A program made the translations under genes and the position numbers. Under the pieces are notes generated by a model, which was not told the origin of the DNA, ran no database searches, and saw nothing but the letters and a program-made list of their open reading frames with translations. A DNA stretch of 32,017 nt, taken from the NCBI GenBank assembly GCA_934167665.1, contig CAKPLN010000009.1, positions 1 to 32,017 of the forward strand, in the 5' to 3' direction. This document shows, in pieces, positions 1 to 6,552 of the stretch; position 1 is the first letter of the stretch, and each line of letters opens with the position of its first letter. This DNA is from an uncultured Bacilli bacterium. Lineage in GTDB: Bacteria; Bacillota_I; Bacilli_A; RF39; UBA660.

Positions 1-74
1 AAATATTGTCTTTAGCCCTTATTTTATCGGCATTTATTTATTTTTATATTTGGGTATCACTTATTCAACCTCAC
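1..74. other. Non-spoIVA sequence joined to the broken end of spoIVA
   Basis: These bases lie beyond the last codon that still matches SpoIVA (Trp, 75-77). In none of the three continuing minus-strand frames do they encode the Tyr/Phe-x-Glu-Pro-Ile-Pro-Phe stretch that follows in the family; stops appear quickly. No convincing inverted repeat or ORF is visible. It may be the edge of an inserted element, a rearrangement joint or an assembly joint. The window edge prevents a decision. Confidence 0.5.
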
Positions 75-437
75 CCATGGTGTTTTAACCATTCTAGGAC
101 CATTTTCATCTGTTGCACCATTGGCTTTATCAATCATGTATCCTACACAGTCTATTAATCTTATATTGCAGGTAAAATCATCAATTTTAATATTAGCGGC
201 ATTATTAGGGACAAATTTTGGTTCAGTAGTCATGATGGTTTTACCAGCAGCACTCTGAGGGATTTCATCTAATGCTCTTTTACGTTCATATTCATTTTCA
301 ATATTTGGAACAATTAAAGTTTCTACCATTCGTTTAATAAAAGTTGATTTACCAGTTCTAACGGCACCGACAACACCTAGATAAATATCTCCACCGCTTC
401 TTTTGGCTATGTTTTTAATTATTTCATGTTTATCCAT
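57..437 (-). pseudogene. spoIVA: Stage IV sporulation protein A, 5' fragment (interrupted)
   Basis: SpoIVA is the ATPase that polymerises on the forespore surface and forms the base of the spore coat; it is normally about 490 residues. Only about 121 family residues remain here, followed by five unrelated residues and a stop. The P-loop (GAVRTGKST), the switch/sensor stretch (TIMTTEPKFVPNN) and the VDCVGY-like region (IDCVGY) are all present and very well conserved, up to MVKTPW. The middle and C-terminal polymerisation domains are missing. I chose the ATG at 437 (MDKHEI) rather than 443, because AAGGAG then sits 7-8 nt upstream and the N-terminus matches the family. It lies downstream of spoVIF on the same strand. 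The fragment could not polymerise, so the gene is either dead here or interrupted by an element beyond the window. Confidence 0.88.
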
Positions 438-478
438 ACACATTCTCCTTATACAGTAATATGTATGATTAATAATAT

Positions 479-501
479 AAAAAAAGAACTATAAGTTCTT
501 T
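479..501 (-). terminator. Intrinsic terminator after spoVIF
   Basis: An 8-bp stem (AAAGAACT at 483-490 paired with AGTTCTTT at 494-501) with a 3-nt loop is followed by a U tract on the minus strand. It lies between spoVIF and spoIVA, so spoIVA is probably transcribed from its own promoter. A sequence close to a sigma-E -10 element (CATACATAT on the minus strand, 467-459) lies before spoIVA, but I see no good -35. Confidence 0.7.
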
Positions 502-503
502 AT

Positions 504-743
504 TTAAAACATGGAATCTATATTTTTAGGAACATTGTCTTTTAGAATGGTATTTACTATTTTATCTTCTTTTTCTTTTGATACACTTTTACCAGTTATT
601 GCGCTTATTTCTTGAACTAAATCTCTAATTGTTTTTTCATCTTTCATATTGGAATCTTGCATTTTTTGAGCTAAAGATAAAATGGTATTTTTGTCAACAT
701 TTGTTTTACTTTCTACTTTTTTAAAGAAACTATCACCAAACAT
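504..743 (-). CDS. spoVIF: Stage VI sporulation protein F
   Basis: A 79-residue protein that matches the SpoVIF family along its whole length: it opens with MFGDSFFKK and carries the conserved VSKEKEDKIV-x-ILK-x-VPK block near residues 54-72. In Bacillus, SpoVIF is a late mother-cell protein needed for spore coat assembly together with the regulator GerR. The size is normal for the family. It is read in the same direction as der and the 93-aa gene. The start at 743 is fixed by a strong GGAGG 5 nt upstream. That ribosome binding site lies inside a hairpin (744-778). Its presence beside spoIVA supports real sporulation ability in the lineage. Confidence 0.9.
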   Translation of the reverse strand: MFGDSFFKKVESKTNVDKNTILSLAQKMQDSNMKDEKTIRDLVQEISAITGKSVSKEKEDKIVNTILKDNVPKNIDSMF

Positions 744-778
744 AAAAACCTCCTATCTTAATATATGTGGAGGCTTTT
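744..778 (-). promoter_or_regulatory. Hairpin that includes the spoVIF ribosome binding site
   Basis: On the minus strand, AAAAGCCTCC (778-769) can pair with GGAGGTTTTT (753-744) over 10 bp with one G-U pair and a 15-nt loop. The right arm is the Shine-Dalgarno sequence of spoVIF and ends in a U run just before the ATG. The element could act as a weak terminator for the upstream genes, as an RBS lock, or as both. Confidence 0.5.
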
Positions 779-780
779 AT

Positions 781-1062
781 TTATTGTCTGTTTTTAGCAA
801 TATTAGAACATTTTTTGTTGAAATTTTCACTACTCATTAGTTTGTTTTTATATCTTTCATGTACCATAGCAACACATTTATCAGCCATGGCAGAACTATC
901 AAGTGGGTCTGTTGATCCAAGGGCAGATAATTCTTTGGTTAAAAGAGAGTTATCTGGTGTTATGGTACCATTATTATTATGTAATTTTCTTGGAATATTG
1001 ATTTCTGTGTTATTATTAAAGCTTTTAAAATGATTGTCGTTAAAATTATTATCAATTATCAT
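781..1062 (-). CDS. Hypothetical protein (93 aa) between der and spoVIF
   Basis: I do not recognise this protein. It is hydrophilic and Asn/Ser/Lys-rich, with no membrane segment or signal. It has two cysteines, in its middle and near its end, in a possible short helical half (residues about 55-88: MADKCVAMVHERYKN). The reading frame is supported by a good ribosome binding site (AGAGGGA, 5 nt before the ATG) that overlaps the der stop region, so translation is probably coupled to der, only 8 nt away. A similar-length frame on the other strand encodes a leucine-rich hydrophobic protein but has no ribosome binding site and I treat it as a shadow. Its place between der and spoVIF suggests a housekeeping or sporulation-related role, which is inference only. 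Confidence 0.6.
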   Translation of the reverse strand: MIIDNNFNDNHFKSFNNNTEINIPRKLHNNNGTITPDNSLLTKELSALGSTDPLDSSAMADKCVAMVHERYKNKLMSSENFNKKCSNIAKNRQ

Positions 1063-1070
1063 ATTTCCCT

Positions 1071-2378
1071 CTATTCTTCATCACTTTTATTTTTAAACTG
1101 TAAAATGATTGGTGTGCCAGTAAAATCAAAGTTTTCACGAATTTTATTTTCTAAGTAACGTTCGTATGAGAAGTGAACTAATCCTTTATTGTTAACACGG
1201 AAAGTAAATTTAGGTGGTTTAGTACCTGTTTGAACAGTAAAATAAATTTTTAATCTTTTGCCTTTATATGAAGGTGGTATATTTAGTTGGTAAGCATCTT
1301 GAATTACTTCATTAATAACACTTGTTTTTATCTCTTTACTAATGCTTTCAGCTACTTTTAATACTTCAGGCATTAATGTATGAATTCTTTTTTTGGTTAA
1401 GGCTGATAAGAATACGATAGGGGCATATGTTGCGAATTGAAATTCTGTACGCATTAGTTTTTCAAATTCTTGAATACTGGTATCTTTTACTGTATCCCAT
1501 TTATTTACAACAAAGATTAAACCTTTACCGCGTTCTATGGCATAACCTGCTATATGTTTATCATGTTCTTTTATACCTTCTTCAGCATTTATAACTACTA
1601 AACATATATCACTGCGATCAATTGCTTTTAGGGAACGTAGCAGACTGTATTTTTCAACACTTTCAAATACTTTACCTTTTTTTCGCATACCAGCAGTGTC
1701 AATTAAGACATATTCTTCGTTATGATACTTTAAGACTGAATCGATGGAGTCTCTAGTTGTACCTGCTATATTAGAAACAACTACACGTTCTTCATTTAAA
1801 AGAGCATTCATTAAACTACTTTTTCCAACATTTGGTCTACCAATTATAGAAAATTTTAATCTATTATCAACAACTTCTTCTTTTTCATTAAAGTCTTTAG
1901 TAATTGTATCCATTAATTCAACATAGCCAATATTATGAATACTACTAATTGGGATATATGTATCAAAACCTAATTCATAGAAATCATATATATTTTCTTT
2001 GGTTTCTTTTACATCCATTTTATTTATAGCAACTATTACCTTTTTTTGACTCTTTCTAAGTAAGTCTCTAATTGTAAAGTCATTAGCAGTTAATCCTTCT
2101 TTACCATCAACTATGAATACTACCACATCAGCTTCTTTAATAGCAATTTCAGCTTGAATTTTTATCTCACTGTTAAAAGTTTCTTTACTATCATCAATTC
2201 CACCTGTGTCAACTAAATAAAATTTCTTTTGATTGTATATGGCTTCTTGATATATACGATCTCTTGTAACTCCTGGTATATCTTCAATTATTGATACTTT
2301 TTTTCCTACTATTTTATTAAATAAAGTTGATTTACCAACATTTGGTCTTCCAACTAGTGCTACTGTAGGTAGTGACAT
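1071..2378 (-). CDS. der: Ribosome biogenesis GTPase Der (EngA)
   Basis: Der is an essential GTPase with two G domains that helps assemble the 50S subunit in the cytoplasm. At 435 residues it has the normal length. The first G domain shows GRPNVGKS (residues 10-17), DTGG (57-60) and NKMD (about 119). The second shows GRPNVGKS (about 181), DTAG and NKWD. The C-terminal part is the KH-like domain that binds rRNA. The start is clear: GGAGGGG lies 7 nt before the ATG. A TGTTATAAT extended -10 box lies on the minus strand at 2402-2407 and is shared back-to-back with the gene at 2496. In Bacillus, der, spoIVA and hbs are neighbours, so the order here is ancestral. Confidence 0.97.
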   Translation of the reverse strand: MSLPTVALVGRPNVGKSTLFNKIVGKKVSIIEDIPGVTRDRIYQEAIYNQKKFYLVDTGGIDDSKETFNSEIKIQAEIAIKEADVVVFIVDGKEGLTANDFTIRDLLRKSQKKVIVAINKMDVKETKENIYDFYELGFDTYIPISSIHNIGYVELMDTITKDFNEKEEVVDNRLKFSIIGRPNVGKSSLMNALLNEERVVVSNIAGTTRDSIDSVLKYHNEEYVLIDTAGMRKKGKVFESVEKYSLLRSLKAIDRSDICLVVINAEEGIKEHDKHIAGYAIERGKGLIFVVNKWDTVKDTSIQEFEKLMRTEFQFATYAPIVFLSALTKKRIHTLMPEVLKVAESISKEIKTSVINEVIQDAYQLNIPPSYKGKRLKIYFTVQTGTKPPKFTFRVNNKGLVHFSYERYLENKIRENFDFTGTPIILQFKNKSDEE

Positions 2379-2401
2379 AGTATCCCCTCCAATTTAAACG
2401 T

Positions 2402-2410
2402 ATTATAACA
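2402..2410 (-). promoter_or_regulatory. Extended -10 promoter of der
   Basis: The minus strand reads TGTTATAAT (TG one base before TATAAT; TATAAT is the complement of 2402-2407). The -35 region is weak (TTTAAA, spacer 16), as is usual for TGn-type promoters. Confidence 0.55.
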
Positions 2411-2466
2411 TACTATTGTAAACTTTAAAAGAAAAAATGCTTTTTTCTTATGGGATTAATATTTTA

Positions 2467-2475
2467 TGCTATAAT
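2467..2475 (+). promoter_or_regulatory. Extended -10 promoter of the membrane protein pair
   Basis: TGCTATAAT with TATAAT at 2470-2475, 20 nt before the ATG at 2496. I see no strong -35; the TG motif probably compensates. Confidence 0.6.
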
Positions 2476-2495
2476 TACAATAGGAGCGTGATTAT

Positions 2496-3239
2496 ATGAA
2501 TAATAATGAAAAAGTGCAATGGTATAATAATCCATCTATTATAACTTTTGCATTGATTGGAATGATTTTTTTAATTATTTTAAGTAGTCAATCTTATGTT
2601 GCGGGAGTTAATGCTTTAAAACTAGTTCAAAATATTTTGAATCATAATATTACGTATATGATAGTTTTAATTTATTTTCTTTCTTTACATACTAAAACTG
2701 GTAAAAAATATTTTGATTACTCTAATGTTTTAATGATTATATTTTTATTTATAATACTTATAACATCTTTACTAACATTATTTCAGTCATTTTCTTTACA
2801 AGCTTTAGTAACAGTATTTAGTAATTTCTTAATATTTATTTATTTCTTTCATACTTTCCTTAGGGGAACAAGATTTTGGAAGGAGTTTCATTTAAATAAG
2901 TCTTTATTTAATGAATTTTCTAATGATGATTATTTTTACTTTGTTGTCATAATAAGAGTTGTTTTATTTACTCTTGGTTTAATATTGATAGATACTGTTG
3001 AAGGTACTTTTTTAGTAACATTTGATTTTATCTATGTTATTCTTTTAGCTAGATATATCTATTTGTATGGAGAATATTTGAACTCAATAAATAAGAATTG
3101 TAATAAAGCTGGTGGGTTAGATGCTTTCTGTGATAAGGTTAGTGATGTAGCAGTTGATGTTAGTAATGCGGTTAAGAGTAGTATTGATAATGATTTAGCT
3201 AATGATGATTCTAAACCAGTAAAAAAGGGGGATAAATAA
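2496..3239 (+). CDS. Predicted six-helix membrane protein of unknown function
   Basis: I do not recognise the family. The 247 residues contain about six hydrophobic helices (near 14-31, 51-66, 76-97, 103-122, 147-166 and 170-190) and a hydrophilic, charged C-terminal tail (about 195-247) rich in Asp, Asn and Lys. There is no signal peptide and no catalytic motif that I can name. AGGAG lies 8 nt before the start. The stop codon overlaps the start codon of the next membrane protein by one base (TAATG), so the two are co-translated and may form a complex. The promoter is an extended -10 at 2467-2475. Confidence 0.75.
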   Translation: MNNNEKVQWYNNPSIITFALIGMIFLIILSSQSYVAGVNALKLVQNILNHNITYMIVLIYFLSLHTKTGKKYFDYSNVLMIIFLFIILITSLLTLFQSFSLQALVTVFSNFLIFIYFFHTFLRGTRFWKEFHLNKSLFNEFSNDDYFYFVVIIRVVLFTLGLILIDTVEGTFLVTFDFIYVILLARYIYLYGEYLNSINKNCNKAGGLDAFCDKVSDVAVDVSNAVKSSIDNDLANDDSKPVKKGDK

Positions 3240-3571
3240 TGAATCTATTTAAAGAAATTGATGGTGTTAAAAAAGATTTACCAAAATTTAAAACTATAGA
3301 AAAAGAAATGGGTAAATATGAATTTAATGGATATCAAAAGTTTGCGATTGTAACATATTTAATTTGTTTAGCTTTTGGGGTTGTTCTTGGCAATTTATTT
3401 CCAGCTTGTAGTAATACATCATTATATAGTAGTGTTTGTACTTCTACGGAGTTTAATTTCTTTTTAACAGTATTGTTTTGGTTTTCTAGCTTTTTAGTAT
3501 GTTTATTCTTCTTTGCTTTAGGTCATATTATATCTTTACTTGGCGATATTAGAGATCATATAAGTAAATAG
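3239..3571 (+). CDS. Small membrane protein of unknown function, coupled to the preceding gene
   Basis: A 110-residue protein with a charged N-terminal segment (1-33), one hydrophobic helix at about 34-54, a short loop with two cysteines (57 and 67) that could form a disulfide outside the cell, and a long hydrophobic stretch at about 73-104 that may be one or two helices. It starts inside the stop codon of the upstream gene (TAATG), with AGGGGG about 7 nt before the ATG. I see no known motif. The fixed coupling is the only hint of function: the two proteins are probably partners in the membrane. Confidence 0.7.
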   Translation: MNLFKEIDGVKKDLPKFKTIEKEMGKYEFNGYQKFAIVTYLICLAFGVVLGNLFPACSNTSLYSSVCTSTEFNFFLTVLFWFSSFLVCLFFFALGHIISLLGDIRDHISK

Positions 3572-3593
3572 TTGTAAATTTTATTGATATTTC

Positions 3594-3622
3594 TTGCAAT
3601 TTATAATATTTCATGTTAGATT
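3594..3622 (+). promoter_or_regulatory. Sigma-A promoter of the HU gene
   Basis: TTGCAA at 3594-3599, a 17-bp spacer and TAGATT at 3617-3622, preceded by TG (TGTTAGATT). Transcription should start near 3629. Confidence 0.7.
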
Positions 3623-3629
3623 TTATATG

Positions 3630-3648
3630 TAAGCATAACATGTGCTTA
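3630..3648 (+). promoter_or_regulatory. Stem-loop at the 5' end of the HU mRNA
   Basis: A 6-bp inverted repeat (TAAGCA at 3630-3635, TGCTTA at 3643-3648) with a 7-nt loop. It falls at the predicted transcription start, where it could protect the mRNA 5' end or act as an operator. Confidence 0.4.
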
Positions 3649-3672
3649 ATCAATTATGGGAGGTAATAATTA

Positions 3673-3945
3673 ATGAAAAAAGTTGAATTAGTAGAAGCTG
3701 TTGCTGCTGCAGCAGGATTAACAAAAACTGATGCTACTAAAGCTATTGATGCTACTTTCGAAGCAATTACTGAAGCTTTAGTAAAGGGTGATAAAGTACC
3801 ACTTGTTGGTTTTGGAACTTTCGGAGTATCTGAAAGAGCTGCTCGTGAAGGACGTAATCCTAGAACTGGTGAAACAGTTAAAATTGATGCTAGAAAAGCT
3901 GTTACTTTCAAAGCTGGAACTGCTTTAAAAGACGCTGTAAATTAA
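3673..3945 (+). CDS. hup: DNA-binding protein HU
   Basis: HU is the small dimeric histone-like protein that bends and compacts DNA. The 90-residue protein fits the family from end to end: MKKVELVEAVA start, the FGTFGVSERAAREGRNP(R)TGE arm that inserts into the minor groove (about 47-66), and the AVTFKAGTALKDAVN tail. It is preceded by GGGAGG at a good distance and has a clear promoter at 3594-3622. A strong terminator follows directly, so it is a single-gene unit. Codon use is visibly richer in GCT/GCA alanine codons than in its neighbours, in keeping with high expression. Location near der and spoIVA matches hbs of Bacillus. Confidence 0.97.
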   Translation: MKKVELVEAVAAAAGLTKTDATKAIDATFEAITEALVKGDKVPLVGFGTFGVSERAAREGRNPRTGETVKIDARKAVTFKAGTALKDAVN

Positions 3946-3951
3946 TTATTT

Positions 3952-3977
3952 AGAACCTTTTTAAAGGTTCTTTTTTT
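3952..3977 (+). terminator. Intrinsic terminator of the HU gene
   Basis: AGAACCTTT and AAAGGTTCT form an 8-9 bp stem with a very short loop, followed by seven T residues. Confidence 0.85.
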
Positions 3978-4018
3978 ATAGATGTTTACTATAAATTTTA
4001 TTTTATTATTTGTTATTA

Positions 4019-4047
4019 TTGTTAGAATTTAACTATTTTGGTATAAT
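4019..4047 (+). promoter_or_regulatory. Promoter that predicts a leaderless cca mRNA
   Basis: TTGTTA at 4019-4024, a 17-bp spacer and TATAAT at 4042-4047, with TG one base upstream of the -10. The -10 ends only four bases before the ATG at 4052, so transcription should start at or next to the start codon. Confidence 0.65.
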
Positions 4048-4051
4048 TATT

Positions 4052-5170
4052 ATGAAAGATGCTGGTGATATAAACTTGTTACAGTTAGCTTTGAAAGTAC
4101 TTAAAGATATAAATTCACATGGATACAAAGCTTATATAGTTGGAGGTTTTGTAAGAGATCATATTTTAGGTATTGAATCTAATGATATTGATATAACTAC
4201 TAATGCTACGCCTAAAGAAATTAAAGAAATATTTGATGATAGTTGTTTACCGGCTGAGGATTATGGTTCTGTTAAAGTTATTAAAAATGGTATTTTATTT
4301 GAAATAACTACCTTTAGAAAAGAAATTAATTATGTTGATCATAGAAGACCTGATAAGATAGAATATATTGATGATTTATATGAGGATTTATTGAGACGTG
4401 ATTTTACTATTAATTCGATTTGTATGGATATGAATGGTGAAATTATTGATTTATTAGGTGGAAAAGAAGATCTTAATAATAGAGTTATTAGGACTATTGG
4501 TGTTGCTAGAGAAAGATTTGAAGAGGATTGTCTTCGTATTCTTAGAGCTGTTAGATTTGCAACTATTCTTGATTTTAGTCTTGATGATGAAGTTATTATG
4601 GCTATAAAGGATACTAAGCATTTATTACGTAAATTATCTTATTATCGTAAGAAGGGTGAATTAGACCGAATTTTTACTAGTGGTAATAATATGAGGGGTG
4701 TTAAATTACTTCTAGATTTAGGGTTAGATTCGGAGTTAGAACTTGATCGATTAAAGGATATTAAACATATAGATAGTTGTATTTCGGCTTGGAGTATTTT
4801 AAATGTTACCGATAAGTATCCATTTTCTAGTAATGAACTTGAATTAATTAAAAATATTAATAAAGCTTTAACTTTAAATAATCTAGATCCTATGGCTTTA
4901 TATAAATATGGTTTATATGTTAATAGTGTTGCGGGAGATATTAAAGGATTAGATAAAAAGAATGTTACGGAGTCTTATGCTGCTTTACCAATTCATGCTA
5001 AAAAGGATTTAGACATTGAGTGTAGTGATATTACTAAAGCTTTAGATAGAGCACCTGGTAAGTATTTATCCGATATATATGATGGTATTGTTTATAACGT
5101 TTTATATAGGAAACTTGCTAATAATAAAGAAGATATTTTAAAATATGTAGTAGATAAATATAAGAGTTAA
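4052..5170 (+). CDS. cca: CCA tRNA nucleotidyltransferase (class II)
   Basis: This enzyme adds or repairs the 3'-terminal CCA of tRNA without a template. The 372 residues show the class II polymerase-beta head: GGFVRD (31-36), the metal-binding DIDI (45-48), RRPDKIEYI, the RRDFTIN motif (about 110) and the RILRAVRFA motif that follows. The C-terminal half is the helical body and tail and is diverged. The frame is open upstream to a TTG at 4010, but family alignment favours the ATG at 4052 (MKDAGDINLL). No Shine-Dalgarno sequence precedes this ATG, and a good promoter ends four bases before it, so the mRNA looks leaderless. Whether it adds all of CCA or only part cannot be told from sequence alone; no second such gene is in view. 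Confidence 0.95.
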   Translation: MKDAGDINLLQLALKVLKDINSHGYKAYIVGGFVRDHILGIESNDIDITTNATPKEIKEIFDDSCLPAEDYGSVKVIKNGILFEITTFRKEINYVDHRRPDKIEYIDDLYEDLLRRDFTINSICMDMNGEIIDLLGGKEDLNNRVIRTIGVARERFEEDCLRILRAVRFATILDFSLDDEVIMAIKDTKHLLRKLSYYRKKGELDRIFTSGNNMRGVKLLLDLGLDSELELDRLKDIKHIDSCISAWSILNVTDKYPFSSNELELIKNINKALTLNNLDPMALYKYGLYVNSVAGDIKGLDKKNVTESYAALPIHAKKDLDIECSDITKALDRAPGKYLSDIYDGIVYNVLYRKLANNKEDILKYVVDKYKS

Positions 5171-5236
5171 TATAATATTTGTATAGTATATTAGTTTTGT
5201 GTTATTATACTTGTTATATTGATTGGAGATGATATA

Positions 5237-5908
5237 ATGACGGGGTCGAAGTTAGTTTCGATATTAAAAGAAGGGCACTTAGTAATCCCACTTTATTTAT
5301 TACAATCATATAAGAAATTTAATATTGAATTAAATGATTTTATTTTTTTGATGTATTTATATAATTTAGGTGATGGTTCAATATTTAATCCTGGTAAGTT
5401 TGCTAATGACTTGGGATGCGAATTAGCCGATGTTATGGTAGCTATTGGTACTTTAACGGAGAAGAAGCTTGTTAGAGTGGAAGTTGTTAAAAATGATAAG
5501 GGCCTTATGGAAGAGGTTATTTTATTAGATGATTTTTATAATAAATTATCTCTATTAGTAATGGATGATGTTAATAAAACTTCTAAGAGTAGTAGCTCTA
5601 ATATTTTTGAGATTGTGGAAAGAGAATTTGGTAGAACTCTTAGCCCTATTGAGTATGAGATTATTAAGGCTTGGCTTGATGGGGGAATGAATGAGGATTT
5701 AATTAAGGAGGCTATTAAAGAGGCTACTTTTAATGGAGTTTCTAATTTACGTTATATAGATAAAATTTTATATGAATGGGGAAAACTTGGAATTAAAACA
5801 GTAGCTGATGTTGAAGCTAATAGAAAGAAGCGTAATAATAAAACTAAAGATACAACAGATGATGTAGATATGGATATTGTCGATTGGAATTGGTTTGATG
5901 ATGAGTAA
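5237..5908 (+). CDS. dnaD: DnaD-like replication initiation protein
   Basis: DnaD acts in the primosome of low-GC Gram-positives and remodels DNA so that the replicative helicase can be loaded. The 223-residue protein has an N-terminal winged-helix-like region (about 1-95, including the NDLGCELADVMVAIGTLTEKKLVR stretch) and a C-terminal DnaB/DnaD domain (about 118-195) with the typical EREFGRTLSP and WLDGGMNEDLIKEAIKEA blocks and the YIDKILYEWGK helix. The tail is charged. I chose ATG 5237 because GGAGATGAT precedes it; an in-frame TTG at 5219 has no ribosome binding site. It is followed by nth with overlap, as in Bacillus (dnaD-nth). A TATACT -10 box lies at 5206-5211. Confidence 0.92.
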   Translation: MTGSKLVSILKEGHLVIPLYLLQSYKKFNIELNDFIFLMYLYNLGDGSIFNPGKFANDLGCELADVMVAIGTLTEKKLVRVEVVKNDKGLMEEVILLDDFYNKLSLLVMDDVNKTSKSSSSNIFEIVEREFGRTLSPIEYEIIKAWLDGGMNEDLIKEAIKEATFNGVSNLRYIDKILYEWGKLGIKTVADVEANRKKRNNKTKDTTDDVDMDIVDWNWFDDE

Positions 5909-6515
5909 AATAGATGAGTATTTGGATTATTTGTATCCTAATCCTAAATGTGAGCTTAATTATACAAAGGACTATGAATTGCTTATGGCTATTGTTTTAA
6001 GTGCACAGACTACTGATAAAATGGTAAATACTGTTACACCTGTTTTGTTTAATAAATATCCTAGTTTGAAGTTATTAAAAGAGGGTAAGTTAGAGGATTT
6101 GGAAAGTATTCTTAGACCAATTGGTTTTAAGAAGAAAGCTCTTTATATAAAGGAAATTGCTAGAATATTGGATGAAGAATATGATGGTGTTGTTCCTAGA
6201 GATAGGGATGTTTTAAGTACTTTTCCTGGGGTTGGAAGAAAGACAACTAATGTATTTTTAAGTGAGTTTTATGGTGAGGCTGCTATTGCGGTTGATACCC
6301 ATGTTGAGAGAGTGTCTAAAAGGCTTGGTTTAGCTAATCCTTGCGATAATGTATCTGTTATTGAGAAGAAGCTTATGAAGTATTTTTCTAAGGATACGTG
6401 GGCTAAAAGACACTTACAGTTGGTTTTATTTGGCAGATATCATTGTAAAGCTATTAAACCAGATTGTGAAAATTGTAAATTGTTAGACATATGTAAAAAA
6501 GACAAATTAAAATAA
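5898..6515 (+). CDS. nth: Endonuclease III (DNA glycosylase/AP lyase)
   Basis: Nth removes oxidised pyrimidines and nicks abasic sites in base-excision repair. The 205 residues carry the helix-hairpin-helix with the catalytic lysine (FPGVGRKTTN), the catalytic aspartate in AIAVDTHVERVSKRLG, and a C-terminal iron-sulfur cluster motif C-x6-C-x2-C-x5-C (from HCKAIKPDC to LLDIC). Length is normal. It overlaps the end of dnaD by 11 bases, which implies coupled translation. The start is ATG 5898 or 5901 (MMSKIDEYL). The ribosome binding site is weak, consistent with coupling. dnaD-nth is a conserved pair in Bacilli and here is followed by a convergent class A PBP gene. Confidence 0.96.
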   Translation: MMSKIDEYLDYLYPNPKCELNYTKDYELLMAIVLSAQTTDKMVNTVTPVLFNKYPSLKLLKEGKLEDLESILRPIGFKKKALYIKEIARILDEEYDGVVPRDRDVLSTFPGVGRKTTNVFLSEFYGEAAIAVDTHVERVSKRLGLANPCDNVSVIEKKLMKYFSKDTWAKRHLQLVLFGRYHCKAIKPDCENCKLLDICKKDKLK

Positions 6516-6549
6516 AAAAACTATTAGATTTTTTCTAATAGCTTTTTTT
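6514..6549. terminator. Bidirectional terminator between nth and the PBP gene
   Basis: CTATTAGA (6521-6528) pairs with TCTAATAG (6534-6541) around a T5 loop. A run of A precedes the stem and a run of T follows it, so it can serve both convergent genes. Confidence 0.85.
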
Positions 6550-6552
6550 TAT

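Noticed and set aside
1..56. The left window edge as an IS200/IS605 end matching the right edge
   Set aside because: No GC-rich hairpin and no similarity to the sequence at 31941-32017.
1..77. Group II intron starting directly after the spoIVA Trp codon
   Set aside because: The joint reads GTGAG, not the usual GTGYG, and no conserved intron structure can be seen in so few bases; it stays one of several open options.
759..767. CATATATTA on the minus strand as a sigma-K -10 for spoVIF
   Set aside because: The only AC is 18 bases away instead of 16-17, and transcription would start within the ribosome binding site.
767..1033. Plus-strand frame of 88 codons that encodes a hydrophobic protein
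   Set aside because: It lies opposite the 93-aa gene, lacks a ribosome binding site, and starts in the spoVIF leader; the minus-strand frame has the better signals.
2425..2449. A/T stem (AAGAAAAAA with TTTTTTCTT) as a terminator between der and the gene at 2496
   Set aside because: The two genes diverge, so no transcript ends here, and the stem is nearly all A-T; it is probably a chance feature of the promoter region.
3654..3911. Minus-strand frame opposite HU
   Set aside because: Shadow of the alanine-rich hup codons; no start signals.
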